This document shows positions 41,078 through 52,604 of a stretch of 64,000 nt of DNA, piece by piece. Both the position numbers and the translations under genes were made by a program. Source of the stretch: Armatimonadota bacterium (GTDB lineage Bacteria; Armatimonadota; HRBIN16); contig BPGU01000001.1 in the NCBI GenBank assembly GCA_026003195.1, forward strand, positions 434,001-498,000, read 5' to 3'. Position 1 is the first letter of the stretch; every line of letters begins with the position of its first letter. The notes beneath the pieces were generated by a model. It searched no databases and had not been told where the DNA came from. It saw only the letters and a program-made list of their open reading frames with translations.

Positions 41078-42260
41078 ATGGCTCTGGATCGTTTTTTGTT
41101 GATGCTCATCCTTATTCTACTGTTCGCCCGCGTGATGGCTCAACTGGCGGAGCGGGTGAAACAGCCGCCCGTGCTGGGCGAGTTGATTGCGGGCATCCTG
41201 CTGGGTGCGAGCGTGCTCGGCTGGGTGCCAGACAACGAGATACTGCACCTGTTGGCGGAAGTTGGTGTGATGCTGTTGCTTTTTGAGATCGGACTGGAAA
41301 CCGATCTGGGTGCCCTGCTGCGTGTGGGAGCCAAATCGCTGATGGTGGCTCTCATCGGCATCGCCCTGCCGTTTGCAGGGGGGGTACTTCGTCTGCATCG
41401 CTCTGGGCATCACCGGCAAAACCGCCATCCTGTTTGGAGCGGCGTTCTGTGCCACCAGCATCGGCATTACTGCACGGGTACTGTCGGACCTCGGGGTGTT
41501 GAACAGCACGGAGGGGCGCATCGTGCTGGGAGCGGCAGTGCTGGACGATGTGTTAGGGCTGGTGGTGCTGGCGGTAGTGTCAGCCATAGCGATGCAGGGG
41601 AGCGTGTCGCCGGGATTTGTGGTGCAGACCACGGTGGCGGCTCTGGCGTTTGTGGCGGTCGCGCTGGTGGTGGGCAGATTGCTGGCACCATCCCTCTTAC
41701 GTGTGGTAGACCGCATGACGGTGCGCGGTGCTCTGGTGACGGCTGCTCTGGTGATGGCGTTTGCCTTTGCGCTGGCGGCGAAAAAGGTCGGTTCGGCGGC
41801 GATTGTGGGATCCTTTGCGGCAGGGCTGGTGCTCGCCTCCATCGGTCGCACCAAACAGATCGAGCATGAGCTCAAGCCGATTGCGGACTTTTTCACGCCT
41901 ATCTTCTTCGTGAGCGTCGGGGTGGCGGTGAACGTCCGCCTGTTCAACCCCTTCGACCCAGCGAACAGCTCCACGCTGATGCTGGCGCTCTTGGGAACCC
42001 TGGTAGCCTTCTTGGGCAAGTTCCTCGCCGGTTGGGGGGCATGGGGCAAGGGGATACGACACGCGCTGATTGGGGCGGGGATGGTGCCGCGTGGAGAGGT
42101 GGGCTTGATTTTCGCCACAGTGGGCAAGCAGAACGGTGTGTTGAACGACGCGCACTACGCCGCGTTGCTGGCGGTGATATTCCTGACGACTTTTGTCGCC
42201 CCTATCTTGCTGTCCTATCTCGCGGCGAGGGGTACTACGAGGAGCGCGGCAACTCCATAA
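41078..42260 (+). pseudogene. CPA2-type Na+/H+ (K+/H+) antiporter, frameshifted at a G7 tract
   Basis: Two frames together make one antiporter of about 393 residues with about 12 transmembrane helices of the KefB/NapA type: RVKQPPVLGELIAGILLGAS, AEVGVMLLLFEIGLETDL, then GKTAILFGAAFCATSIGITA, LGAAVLDDVLGLVVLAVVSA (the conserved Asp pair) and MVPRGEVGLIFATVG. The frames switch at seven Gs (41378-41384); six Gs would join them as FAGGYFVCIALGITGK. As read, translation from ATG 41078 (GGAGG upstream) ends at 41869 in the wrong frame. It could be phase variation, mutation or homopolymer miscall. Its end overlaps the argA-type gene tail to tail. Confidence 0.88.
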
Positions 42261-42705
42261 TCACCGCCACTTCCTGACAGTCGTAGAATTTGGGACAGTG
42301 TACGCATTCCGTCCACACCTTGCGGGGTAGCTCGGCGCGGTCGCATACTCGGAAGCCCAGCTTCTCGAAGAACTGCGGTTTATAGGTGAGCGCAAAGACT
42401 CGCTCCACGCCCAGACAGGGTGCCTCGCGCAGGCACTCCAGCACCAGCCTTTTGCCGTAGCCCTTACCCTGTGCGTGCTCGGCAACGGCGAGCGATTTAA
42501 TCTCAGCGAGGTCGCGCCAGACCACATGCAAAGCCACGCAGCCCACCACCTCGCCGTTCTCTTCCACCACGAAGAAGTCGCGCAGGTTCTCGTAAAACTG
42601 CGCCAGCGAGCGGTGTAGCATATCGCCGCGGTCAGCGAAAAAGTTAACGAGGCGCTGCATCGCCGGGACGTCCGTCGTGCGCGCCTTCCGTATCACACCG
42701 TCCAT
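42235..42705 (-). CDS. argA: GNAT-type N-acetylglutamate synthase
   Basis: A 156-residue single-domain GNAT acetyltransferase of the short ArgA type (as in Mycobacterium). Motifs: IRKARTTDVPAMQRLVNFFA, EENGEVVGCVALHVVW, LAEIKSLAVAEHAQGKGYGK (the acetyl-CoA site), FALTYKPQFFEKLGFRV and a Cys-rich CVHCPKFYDC tail. It would acetylate glutamate as the first step of arginine synthesis. Separate from the long ArgA with an amino-acid kinase domain. It overlaps the antiporter gene at its 3' end and lies 15 bases downstream of rseP on the same strand. Confidence 0.82.
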   Translation of the reverse strand: MDGVIRKARTTDVPAMQRLVNFFADRGDMLHRSLAQFYENLRDFFVVEENGEVVGCVALHVVWRDLAEIKSLAVAEHAQGKGYGKRLVLECLREAPCLGVERVFALTYKPQFFEKLGFRVCDRAELPRKVWTECVHCPKFYDCQEVAVIMELPRSS

Positions 42706-42720
42706 ATCTTTGGTTTTGCC

Positions 42721-43806
42721 CTACTGTGGGAACTTCCCTGCAATCAGACGGTGAATGTCGTTGGCTGTGACGAGCACCAGAATAGAGAGCAGGATAGCCA
42801 GTCCCACCATCTGCACCGCCATCTGCTGCTTCGCGGTAAGGCGGCGTCCTCTCCGCAGCCACTCGACAAAGTACAGCACCAGATGTCCACCGTCCAGAAT
42901 CGGTATCGGAAAGAGGTTTAAGATACCCAGGCTGATGCTCAGCGCAGCCATAAAGCTGAGCACACGATGCAGCCCCTCTTTCGCCGCAACATGCGTCATC
43001 TGCACGATAGCCACCGGGCCACCCACGTTATCTTTCACCTTTTTGGTGAACAGGTGTTCGGGAATAGCCATGATGAGGTTCTTCGTGATGCGCGTGCCCG
43101 CTACCAGCGACTGCCAGGGCGACAACCGCTTGACTTCGAAGGCGGGGATGAACCCCAGCCTTCCCTCTTTGCGGGTAACTTTTTGACCGTTCTTGACCTC
43201 TTCCACCTCATACTCTTTCGGAACGCCGCTCAGCAAGATATATTTCTTGTCCCGTTTGACGCGGATAAAGAGCTTTTTGCCGGGGCTGCCGTGGATGACC
43301 TTCATCATGTGCTCGCCGTCGCGGATAGGCTCCTTATTAATCTCCACGATCACGTCGCCCATTTTCAGTCCTATGCGTTCCGCTTCGGTGCCGGGGAGCA
43401 CCTGCGCGACGCGATTCATCGGCTTGCCGATATCCAGCCCCACCGTCATGCCCATCACGGAGAAGATGACGTAGCCCAACAGTAAGCTCATGATGGGGCC
43501 GGCAAGCACTACCGCGTTGCGTTGCCATATCGGTTTGGAAAAGAAAGTGCCCGGAGGCGGGTTCTCGTCGTCGTGTGAGTCCATGCCGGCGATGCGCACG
43601 AAGCCGCCTAAGGGGAAAGGACGGATGGTATACTCCGTGTCGCCTTTTCGTGCCAGTACGATCCACTTGGGACCGAACCCGACGGCGAACTCCTCCACGC
43701 GCATCCCACACCATTTGGCGACGATGAAGTGCCCAAACTCGTGGGCGACAACGAGTATACCAATGGTGAGCAGAAAGTAGAACAGTGTTTGCAATACCTG
43801 GTCCAA
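42721..43806 (-). CDS. rseP: Site-2 intramembrane metalloprotease RseP
   Basis: A 361-residue M50 zinc protease that cuts anti-sigma factors and signal-peptide remnants in the membrane. N-terminal helix with VVAHEFGHFIVAKWCGMRV (HExxH), GGFVRIAGMD, a central PDZ domain (VAQVLPGTEAERIGLKMGDV) and the C-terminal ligand motif FPIPILDGGHLV. It starts with TTG at 43806, with AGGAGG 9 bases upstream; no ATG fits. It is the last gene of the rpsB-to-dxr transcription unit, separated from dxr by 111 bases. Confidence 0.95.
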   Translation of the reverse strand: MDQVLQTLFYFLLTIGILVVAHEFGHFIVAKWCGMRVEEFAVGFGPKWIVLARKGDTEYTIRPFPLGGFVRIAGMDSHDDENPPPGTFFSKPIWQRNAVVLAGPIMSLLLGYVIFSVMGMTVGLDIGKPMNRVAQVLPGTEAERIGLKMGDVIVEINKEPIRDGEHMMKVIHGSPGKKLFIRVKRDKKYILLSGVPKEYEVEEVKNGQKVTRKEGRLGFIPAFEVKRLSPWQSLVAGTRITKNLIMAIPEHLFTKKVKDNVGGPVAIVQMTHVAAKEGLHRVLSFMAALSISLGILNLFPIPILDGGHLVLYFVEWLRRGRRLTAKQQMAVQMVGLAILLSILVLVTANDIHRLIAGKFPQ

Positions 43807-43917
43807 CGGCGAAACCTCCTCAACAGGTGACAGTGGTCAGCGAACCGCTTTGCTATATCTCTCTTTACGTTCATTATACCTGTTGCGCGTTGCCGATTCG
43901 CTACGAAAACCACCAGA

Positions 43918-45060
43918 TTATGGACTTTTCCAGAGGCGTGCTTGTTCCCGTGCCCACCGGTCCACCTGTTGTACGGCTTCCAGCGTGGCGGGTTGTGGCT
44001 GATGTTTTTCCATCACGTCGCGTACGCACTGTACAATTTCGGTAAATCTGATCTCTCCCTGTAGAAATCGGGCGACAGCCACCTCGTTGGCGGCGTTCAT
44101 AGCAGCAGGCATGGTTCCTCCGGCGGCCAGTGCTTCGCGCGCGACTTGCAGTGCCGGGTATCGGCGCAGGTCGGGTTCGCAAAAAGTGAGCATGCCTACC
44201 TGCGTCAGGTCGAGCCGAGGCAGCTGGGTGTCTACCCGTTCGGGATAGAGCAGGGCATACTGGATGGGCAGGCGCATATCCGGCAGACCCAGCTGCGCCA
44301 GCACCGAGCCGTCTTGCATCTCCACCAGCGCGTGCACGATGCTTTGCGGGTGCAGCACGACCTGTATGCTGTCGGCAGGCACTCCGAAGAGCCAGTGTGC
44401 CTCGATAATCTCCAGTCCCTTGTTCATCAGGGTAGCGCTGTCGATGGTGATTTTGGCTCCCATCTGCCAGGTGGGATGTTGCAGGGCACGCTGTGGGGTG
44501 ACGAACGGTAGCTCTTCCAGCGGAACATCGCGCAGTGCACCACCAGAAGCGGTCAACAGGATTCGGCGTACCGAATCGGGACGCTCGCCTTGCAGGCACT
44601 GAAACACAGCAGAGTGTTCGCTATCGATAGGCACGATGGAAACGGCACGCTCTTTCGCCAGCGACATGACGCTTTCTCCTGCGGCGACCAGTACCTCTTT
44701 GCTCGCCAGCGCGATGCTTTTTCCCGCTTGCAGGGCGGCGACCGTCGCAGCCAGCCCACAGACGCCAGCTACCCCCACCACCACCGTATCCACTTCGGGC
44801 AGTGTCGCGACCGCTTGCAAGCCTTCGTCACCCGCATACACCTGCCAGCTGGGTTGACGCTCTTGCAGGACGGAGGCAGCTTTCTCGTCCACCAGGGCGA
44901 CATGCCGTACGCCGAAACGCAATGCCTGTTGCTGCAGACGTTCGTGGTCACGGTGGGCAGCTAGTGCTACTACCCGGAGGCGATCGGGCAGGCGCGCTGT
45001 CACGTCCAGGCACTGTGTGCCGATGGAACCGGTGCTTCCCAGAACGGCGATGCGTCTCAT
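43918..45060 (-). CDS. dxr: 1-deoxy-D-xylulose 5-phosphate reductoisomerase
   Basis: A 380-residue enzyme of the MEP pathway, converting DXP to MEP with NADPH. Motifs: IAVLGSTGSIGTQCLDV (nucleotide site), LASKEVLVAAGESVM, PIDSEHSAVFQCLQG, LTASGGALRDVPLEE, HPTWQMGAKITIDSATLMNKG and the MPAAMNAANEVAVARFL tail. Its ATG overlaps the uppS stop by four bases, which shows direct coupling to isoprenoid polymer synthesis. The usual cdsA between uppS and dxr is absent. Confidence 0.97.
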   Translation of the reverse strand: MRRIAVLGSTGSIGTQCLDVTARLPDRLRVVALAAHRDHERLQQQALRFGVRHVALVDEKAASVLQERQPSWQVYAGDEGLQAVATLPEVDTVVVGVAGVCGLAATVAALQAGKSIALASKEVLVAAGESVMSLAKERAVSIVPIDSEHSAVFQCLQGERPDSVRRILLTASGGALRDVPLEELPFVTPQRALQHPTWQMGAKITIDSATLMNKGLEIIEAHWLFGVPADSIQVVLHPQSIVHALVEMQDGSVLAQLGLPDMRLPIQYALLYPERVDTQLPRLDLTQVGMLTFCEPDLRRYPALQVAREALAAGGTMPAAMNAANEVAVARFLQGEIRFTEIVQCVRDVMEKHQPQPATLEAVQQVDRWAREQARLWKSP

Positions 45061-45848
45061 TCTTCATCCACGATGCCGCCGAACTTCCGCACGCGCTGTT
45101 GGTAGCTGAGGATGGCTTCAATCAGGTGTTCGGTGCGAAAGTCGGGCCAGAGGGTAGGGGTTACCCACAGTTCCGAGTAGGCGGTTTGCCACACCAGAAA
45201 GTTGCTCACCCGCATCTCACCTGCGGTGCGGATGAGCAGGTCCGGGTCAGGCATGTCTGGCGCGTACAGATGGGCGCGAATGGTGGATTCGTCAATCTCC
45301 TCGGGCTGTAGTTCCCCTTGTTGGACACGTTGTGCAATGGCGCGTACCGCGTCCACGATCTCCGCGCGTCCACCGTAGTTGATGGCAAGGTTCAGGATGA
45401 GGCGACTGTTGGATGCGGTAATCTGCATCCCGCGGCGCAGCTCTTCCTGAAGGCTGGCAGGCAGTTCATTCATTCGCCCGATGACGCGCACCTGAATGCC
45501 GTTGATGTACATCTGGCGCAGTTCCTGACGCGCCGCTTCCTCAATCAGAGCCATCAGACCGCTGGTCTCGTCGGGTGGGCGGCGCCAGTTCTCGGTGCTG
45601 AAGGTGTACAGGGTGACCATCTTCACGCCAAGGTCGGCGCAATCTTTGACTACACGTCGTACCGTGCGGTAGCCCTGACGGTGTCCGACCAGGCGGGGCA
45701 GTCCACGCTGAATCGCCCAGCGTCCGTTGCCGTCCATGATGATAGCAATATGTTGAGGCAGGCGCGAGAAATCCACGCCTGCCTCTCGCGCTTTGACCAC
45801 AGCGGGTGAGTGTTCACCCGTGTCAGCCTGTGAGGAGAGGGTTTCCAT
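45057..45848 (-). CDS. uppS: Isoprenyl transferase (undecaprenyl diphosphate synthase)
   Basis: A 263-residue cis-prenyltransferase making the lipid carrier for cell wall synthesis. Motifs: IAIIMDGNGRWA (catalytic Asp), RLVGHRQGYRTVRRVV, TLYTFSTENWRRP, LNLAINYGGRAEIVDA, PDLLIRTAGEMRVSNFLVW and YSELWVTPTLWPDF. ATG 45848 is preferred over a GTG 9 bases upstream. It ends in an ATGA overlap with dxr and lies 25 bases after frr. Confidence 0.97.
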   Translation of the reverse strand: METLSSQADTGEHSPAVVKAREAGVDFSRLPQHIAIIMDGNGRWAIQRGLPRLVGHRQGYRTVRRVVKDCADLGVKMVTLYTFSTENWRRPPDETSGLMALIEEAARQELRQMYINGIQVRVIGRMNELPASLQEELRRGMQITASNSRLILNLAINYGGRAEIVDAVRAIAQRVQQGELQPEEIDESTIRAHLYAPDMPDPDLLIRTAGEMRVSNFLVWQTAYSELWVTPTLWPDFRTEHLIEAILSYQQRVRKFGGIVDEE

Positions 45849-45873
45849 ACTTCTCACCGGAGCGTGGCTCCGC

Positions 45874-48067
<2,194 letters not shown>

Positions 48068-48073
48068 CGATGC

Positions 48074-49021
48074 CTAATCCTCCTGTACTCGTCGTGTGCG
48101 CTGACGCTCGACCTCTTCCTCTCCTTCAAACTCGCTGTATTCCTCATACATTCTGAAGTATTCGTCCTCCTCGCCGGGGCGAACCAGGATGTCCAGCGAC
48201 TCCTCCTCGCCCTCTTCGGCGCCTTCCTCTGCCTCTGGTTCTTCTTCCGGGAAGATAACCTCGCCTTCCTCGGGCTTTTCCTCGCCTTCCGTCTCTTCTG
48301 CCTCTTCCGCTGTCTCCACGACTTCTGCGCCTTGCCACTCGACCGCCTTTACCTCGATGATGGCATCGGCGATGCGGTTGCACAGCAGCTTGATGGCTCG
48401 GATAGCGTCATCATTGCCCGGAATCACGTAGTCCACCTCGTCGGGATCGCAGTTGGTGTCCACAATGGCGATGATGGGAATCTCCAGACGGTGCGCTTCC
48501 TGCACGGCGATGTGTTCCTTCTTGAGGTCTACAATAAACACCGCGTGCGGTAGCCCTGGCATATCTTTGATGCCAGCCAGCACCGCGTTCAGCTTTTCTT
48601 TTTCCTCACGCAGTTTGGCGGCTTCCTTCTTGGGTAGACGATCCAGCGTGCCGTCCTGCTCCATCTTTTCGAGCTCGTTGAGGCGTTTGATGCGCTCCTG
48701 GATGGTCTTCCAGTTGGTCAGCATCCCGCCCAGCCAGCGCTTGTTCACGTAAAACTGTCGGCTGCGTTCGGCAGCTTCACGCACCGCCTCCTGCGCCTGC
48801 TTCTTCGTGCCCACAAACAGGATGTGCCCGCCGTTCTGCACCACCTCCTGCACGAACGCCTGCGCTTGCTCGAACAGCTGAAGCGTCTGGTGCAGGTCAA
48901 TGATGTAAATGCCGTTCCGCGCGCCATAGATATAGCGCTTCATCTTGGGGTTCCAGCGGCGGGTGTGATGGCCGAAATGCACTCCTGCTTCCAGGAGCTC
49001 CTTCATGGTGACCGTTGCCAA
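48074..49021 (-). CDS. rpsB: Ribosomal protein S2 with an acidic C-terminal extension
   Basis: A 315-residue S2. The family core [67 protein letters not shown] and [17 protein letters not shown] ends near residue 235; about 80 further residues are Glu-rich ([20 protein letters not shown]). Start TTG at 49021 with AAAGGAGG about 10 bases upstream; the next ATG is five codons in. It leads the tsf-pyrH-frr-uppS-dxr-rseP unit. Acidic S2 tails occur in some phyla and their role is not established. Confidence 0.96.
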   Translation of the reverse strand: MATVTMKELLEAGVHFGHHTRRWNPKMKRYIYGARNGIYIIDLHQTLQLFEQAQAFVQEVVQNGGHILFVGTKKQAQEAVREAAERSRQFYVNKRWLGGMLTNWKTIQERIKRLNELEKMEQDGTLDRLPKKEAAKLREEKEKLNAVLAGIKDMPGLPHAVFIVDLKKEHIAVQEAHRLEIPIIAIVDTNCDPDEVDYVIPGNDDAIRAIKLLCNRIADAIIEVKAVEWQGAEVVETAEEAEETEGEEKPEEGEVIFPEEEPEAEEGAEEGEEESLDILVRPGEEDEYFRMYEEYSEFEGEEEVERQRTRRVQED

Positions 49022-49146
49022 AGCTGCTTTTCCTCCTTTGCTTTCAGGTTATGCCTCCCGCTCCATCAGCCCCATGCGCGATCCCGGGCGGGACACCGGC
49101 GCACGAGTCCGGAGCGGTGTGTGATGTCGTCCTGCGACGCACAGCC

Positions 49147-49175
49147 AGTTTACCACAAATTGGGGCGGGAATCAA
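49147..49175 (-). promoter_or_regulatory. Promoter of the rpsB operon
   Basis: On the minus strand, TTGATT (49175-49170), a 17-base spacer and TAAACT (49152-49147). It gives a leader of about 120 bases rich in GC palindromic segments, where S2 autoregulation could act. Confidence 0.45.
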
Positions 49176-49900
49176 GGTTCCTCTTTTTCGTTCTGCTCCC
49201 AATCGGCGTCGCCGGTATAAGCGCACATACCCACGCGCGGAGAGTTGACCACCGGCAGGAGCATCTCCTCACCGCACTCGTGTTGCTTCGCGCATCTGGC
49301 ACACAACCAGCCTAACCCATCCCAGATACACTCGGTGCATACAAAAGCGGCGGGTTCTCCACATACCTCGCACCGTATTTCAGGCGGGTGGTTTCGCGCC
49401 AGCAACACAACCTGATTCTGAGGCATCTGCGCGTCAAAGGTGGAGAGCACTTTGAGCTTCAGCCGGGTAGTGGTGCCCATGTCGTACTCGTGGATGAACT
49501 CCTTTCCCTTCTTGAGCACCTCTTTCAGCTGCGTGCGCATGGAGCGGTCTTCATGGGAAGAAGCAATCCATGAATCGGTTAGTGCCCTCTCGTCCACGTA
49601 GTACACCTTGTTGATGATGAACTGGCTGAGATGCCCACAACATTCCAACCAGATGTCGCGCAGGAACCCGTCCAGGTCCTCCAGTGTAGCGGTAGCGGGA
49701 ACAGCCACGTACATCCAGTACTCGGGGTTGAACGCACCGTGCACGACAAGCAAAAAGACGCTTTTTTTGGACGCTTTAGACGGGAACTTCTGTGCGAAGT
49801 GTTCGGGAGCACAGGCAATGATGTGCTTGCTCATGCCTGCCCGGGTGTACTCTGCACCGCAGAGACTGCAGCACCCTTTCGTCTGTGCCTGTTTTGCCAT
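49172..49900 (-). CDS. pRiA4b ORF-3-like protein with zinc-binding modules
   Basis: A 242-residue protein. N-terminal CxxC...HxxxC zinc finger (CCSLCGAEYTRAGMSKHIIA, then C). The central part (GAFNPEYWMYVAVPATATLE, DLDGFLRDIWLECCGHLSQF) matches the plasmid pRiA4b ORF-3-like domain pattern. The C-terminal segment has a second Cys-rich unit (CEVCGEPAAFVCTECIWDGL, then CARCAKQHEC). The ATG at 49900 has AAAGGAGG 10 bases upstream. The family is linked to plasmids and IS elements, but no mobile element is visible nearby. Function unknown; nucleic acid or protein binding is likely. Confidence 0.75.
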   Translation of the reverse strand: MAKQAQTKGCCSLCGAEYTRAGMSKHIIACAPEHFAQKFPSKASKKSVFLLVVHGAFNPEYWMYVAVPATATLEDLDGFLRDIWLECCGHLSQFIINKVYYVDERALTDSWIASSHEDRSMRTQLKEVLKKGKEFIHEYDMGTTTRLKLKVLSTFDAQMPQNQVVLLARNHPPEIRCEVCGEPAAFVCTECIWDGLGWLCARCAKQHECGEEMLLPVVNSPRVGMCAYTGDADWEQNEKEEP

Positions 49901-50087
49901 GGCAGGAATACCTCCTTTGAAAATAATTTGCGATGCAGGATACTCTGGTTCCTTCAAACAAGCTGTTTCTGGGGAGATCGTTTGAAGCCGAACACTCTGG
50001 AAGATGACGCATCGCGGCTGATCGGGTGCTTTGGGGCGAGGATGATTGCGCGGAGCGTGTCCGTTCGCCGCGGAGGAGGGGATAAGC

Positions 50088-51212
50088 ATGAGGGACGGAC
50101 CAGCAAACAGAGAGTGCGAGGTGCCAATACGTCTGGAATTACCCCGCAGCAGGGTGTTGTGCCGAGCCGCGGAGGAGGGGAGATTACGGCTGGTTGATCC
50201 ACGCTCCCGACAGGAGGTAGAGGTTCAGCGCCAGGATGGGTATCTGTGGGCAATAGTTCCGTATTCGAAGATAGCGAATCGTTGGAATCTGGAGATTTCA
50301 CCGCAGTTCTCCCCCGTGCGGATACGCGCCTATCGTGACCGCGCGACGCGGCAACTGGTCGTAGCGGAAAATGGGCATCCGGTGTTGCAGTATAACTACT
50401 GGACGGTAGACCGCCCCGACCGTCACGCGCAGGTAACTGCTGAAAACCGTATCTACTCGCGTGCACGCAGCAACTACATTCACCCTCTCTACGGGCTCGC
50501 AGGCGAAGTGATGACCGAAGACTGGCCCCTGGACCATCCGCATCATCGGGGCATCTACTGGGCATGGCCCGAAGTGGACTATCGTGGCGAACGAGGCGAC
50601 CTGCATGCCCTGCAGCGTGTGTTCGCCTATCCAACAGGCAGATACCGCCTGACCGAAGGCGCGGTGTTCGCGCAAATGGAGGCAGAAAACGTCTGGAGGT
50701 GGGAGAGTGGAGAACCTGTGGTGCTGGAGTGGGCAAGGATTCGCGCTTATCGCCGCACGACACAAGGACGGTGTATAGACCTCACCTTCTTCTTCACTGC
50801 CCTGAAGGAGCCGGTGCTGCTGGCACGGCGCGGCACGAACCTGTACGGTGGGTTGAACATGCGTCTTTCCGCGATCCAAGACCAGAAGTTTGTCATGCAC
50901 TCTGAGGGCAAACAGGCTTGGGCAGGGGCGTTTGGCGTGTTCCCCGGCGGGGGGGATCAGCCTGCTGGCTTGCTGATTCTGCCCAGTGTGGAGAACCCTT
51001 ATCACCCGCCGGAATGGGTGGAATATCCCAACCTGAACTGGCTACAGCCTACGTTCCCTGCTTCCGGGGTGCGACACGACCTGCAACCCGGTAAGCCACT
51101 GGTGTTGCGCTACCGGCTGTGGATACAACAGGGGGAAGAGCCTTCGCAGGAGTTGTGGCAGGTGTTCTGGCGGTCTTACACGATCACAACGGGAGGGGAT
51201 GATGAAGCATGA
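50088..51212 (+). CDS. DUF6807 (PmoA-family) protein
   Basis: A 374-residue protein with family landmarks HPLYGLAGEVMTEDWPLDHP, HHRGIYWAWPEVDYRGERGD and AGAFGVFPGGGDQPAGLLIL. The name PmoA here does not refer to methane monooxygenase. The family commonly neighbours Gfo/Idh/MocA oxidoreductases in Planctomycetota-like carbohydrate clusters, as here. The ATG at 50088 has GGAGGAGGGG about 8 bases upstream. The stop overlaps the next gene by four bases (ATGA). A role in sugar or uronate catabolism is inference. Confidence 0.82.
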   Translation: MRDGPANRECEVPIRLELPRSRVLCRAAEEGRLRLVDPRSRQEVEVQRQDGYLWAIVPYSKIANRWNLEISPQFSPVRIRAYRDRATRQLVVAENGHPVLQYNYWTVDRPDRHAQVTAENRIYSRARSNYIHPLYGLAGEVMTEDWPLDHPHHRGIYWAWPEVDYRGERGDLHALQRVFAYPTGRYRLTEGAVFAQMEAENVWRWESGEPVVLEWARIRAYRRTTQGRCIDLTFFFTALKEPVLLARRGTNLYGGLNMRLSAIQDQKFVMHSEGKQAWAGAFGVFPGGGDQPAGLLILPSVENPYHPPEWVEYPNLNWLQPTFPASGVRHDLQPGKPLVLRYRLWIQQGEEPSQELWQVFWRSYTITTGGDDEA

Positions 51213-52540
51213 GCAAGATGTCTCGCCAACGATTATTGCAGGCAGGCATCGGCACGGCGATTGCCTTTCCAATGGTGGTGCCGGCATCGGCGGTGGGGCG
51301 GGGTGGTCAACCTGCGCCCAGTGAACGCATCGCTGTCGGTCTGATCGGTGCAGGAGGAATGGGCAGAGCGAACCTGCACAACTGCGCACAGTATCCCGAT
51401 GTGGTGGTCACCGCCGTCTGTGATGTGTGGGGGAGCCGCCTGCAGGCGGCGCTGGAGCCGTTTCGCCGTACGGCGAAGGGTTACCGTGACTATCGCGAGC
51501 TCCTGGAGCGTCCAGAGGTGGACGCGGTGATCATCGCCACCCCGCCACACTGGCATGCCTTGCAGGCGATTCATGCCGCGCAAAAGGGCAAGCACATCTA
51601 CCTGCAGAAACCAATGACCCTGTATCCCGACGAAAGCCTCGCCGTGCGCAACGCAGTGCGCAGGCATAGGGTAGTCACCCAGATTGGCACGCAGATTCAC
51701 GCCAGCGAGAACTTCCGCCGTGTCGTGGAGTGGGTGCGCTCTGGCAAGCTGGGGCATATCAGCGTGGTGCGTACCTTCAACGTGATGAATCAAGGACCGC
51801 AAGGCATCGGTCATGCGCCCAAGGAGCCTCCTCCCGCCGACCTTGACTGGGAGATGTGGTTGGGACCCGCTCCCAAACGCGAGTTCAATCGCCTGCTGGT
51901 CGCCGATGCCTATTACCACAGCTCGTTTTGGGACTATTCGGGTGGCTGGACGATGGGCATGGGACCGCATATCCTTGACCTGCCCGTGTGGGCGCTGGAT
52001 TTGGGAGTGCCTCTGGTGACACACTGCACAGGTGGGCGTTTTGTGCTGCGCGACGATGGCGACGTGCCCGATACGCAGGAGGTGCTGTGGCAATACCCCA
52101 ATGTCACCATGACATGGATGATGAACCTGTGCAACAGCTTCGGCTTCGACTTTGGACGCGGACAACCTGCGCGCCGTTTGGGCATCTATCTGCATGGGGT
52201 AAACGGTACGCTCTTCGCGGACTATGGCAGGCATGAAGTGGTTCCCGAGGGCGATTTGCTGAAGGACACCACACCACCCCCGCAGAGCATTCCGCCTTCG
52301 CCGGGGCACGAGCGCGAATGGCTGGACTGCATCCGCAGCGGAAAGCAGCCCAGCTGTAGTGTGGAGTATCACTATCGCATTGACCTTGCGCTCACGCTGG
52401 CAAATGTAGCGTACCGGGTGGGGCGTGCCATTCGCTTCAACCCGCGGACCGAACGGATAGAGGGCGACCGCGAGGCTCAGCGTCTGGCGCGGCCGCAGTA
52501 CCGACCGCCCTGGAAGTTTCCGGAGGAGTATTTACGGTGA
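51209..52540 (+). CDS. Gfo/Idh/MocA-family oxidoreductase
   Basis: A 443-residue NAD(P)-dependent oxidoreductase. The N-terminus (SRQRLLQAGIGTAIAFPMVV, then PASAVG) resembles a Tat-type or secretory signal but lacks a twin Arg. The Rossmann domain begins VGLIGAGGMGRANLH (about residues 47-61), with AVCDVWGSRL, the typical IIATPPHWHALQAIHAAQKG and HIYLQKPMTLY. The catalytic-type segment VRTFNVMNQGPQG and DWEMWLGPAP follow. ATG overlaps the upstream stop. Such secreted-type members are common in Planctomycetota and Armatimonadota sugar clusters. Confidence 0.93.
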   Translation: MSKMSRQRLLQAGIGTAIAFPMVVPASAVGRGGQPAPSERIAVGLIGAGGMGRANLHNCAQYPDVVVTAVCDVWGSRLQAALEPFRRTAKGYRDYRELLERPEVDAVIIATPPHWHALQAIHAAQKGKHIYLQKPMTLYPDESLAVRNAVRRHRVVTQIGTQIHASENFRRVVEWVRSGKLGHISVVRTFNVMNQGPQGIGHAPKEPPPADLDWEMWLGPAPKREFNRLLVADAYYHSSFWDYSGGWTMGMGPHILDLPVWALDLGVPLVTHCTGGRFVLRDDGDVPDTQEVLWQYPNVTMTWMMNLCNSFGFDFGRGQPARRLGIYLHGVNGTLFADYGRHEVVPEGDLLKDTTPPPQSIPPSPGHEREWLDCIRSGKQPSCSVEYHYRIDLALTLANVAYRVGRAIRFNPRTERIEGDREAQRLARPQYRPPWKFPEEYLR

Positions 52541-52604
52541 GAGTTTTCAGGACGGAAGAGGGACGCTTTTGTTTCTCATATCTTGAATCTGACGGGGGGT
52601 ATGG

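Noticed and set aside
49172-49900. Insertion sequence near the pRiA4b-like gene
   Set aside because: No transposase, terminal inverted repeats or target duplication were seen around it.
50088-51212. Particulate methane monooxygenase subunit (PmoA)
   Set aside because: The DUF6807 'PmoA-family' label is a naming coincidence; the protein is soluble, lacks copper-site membrane helices and neighbours sugar oxidoreductases.
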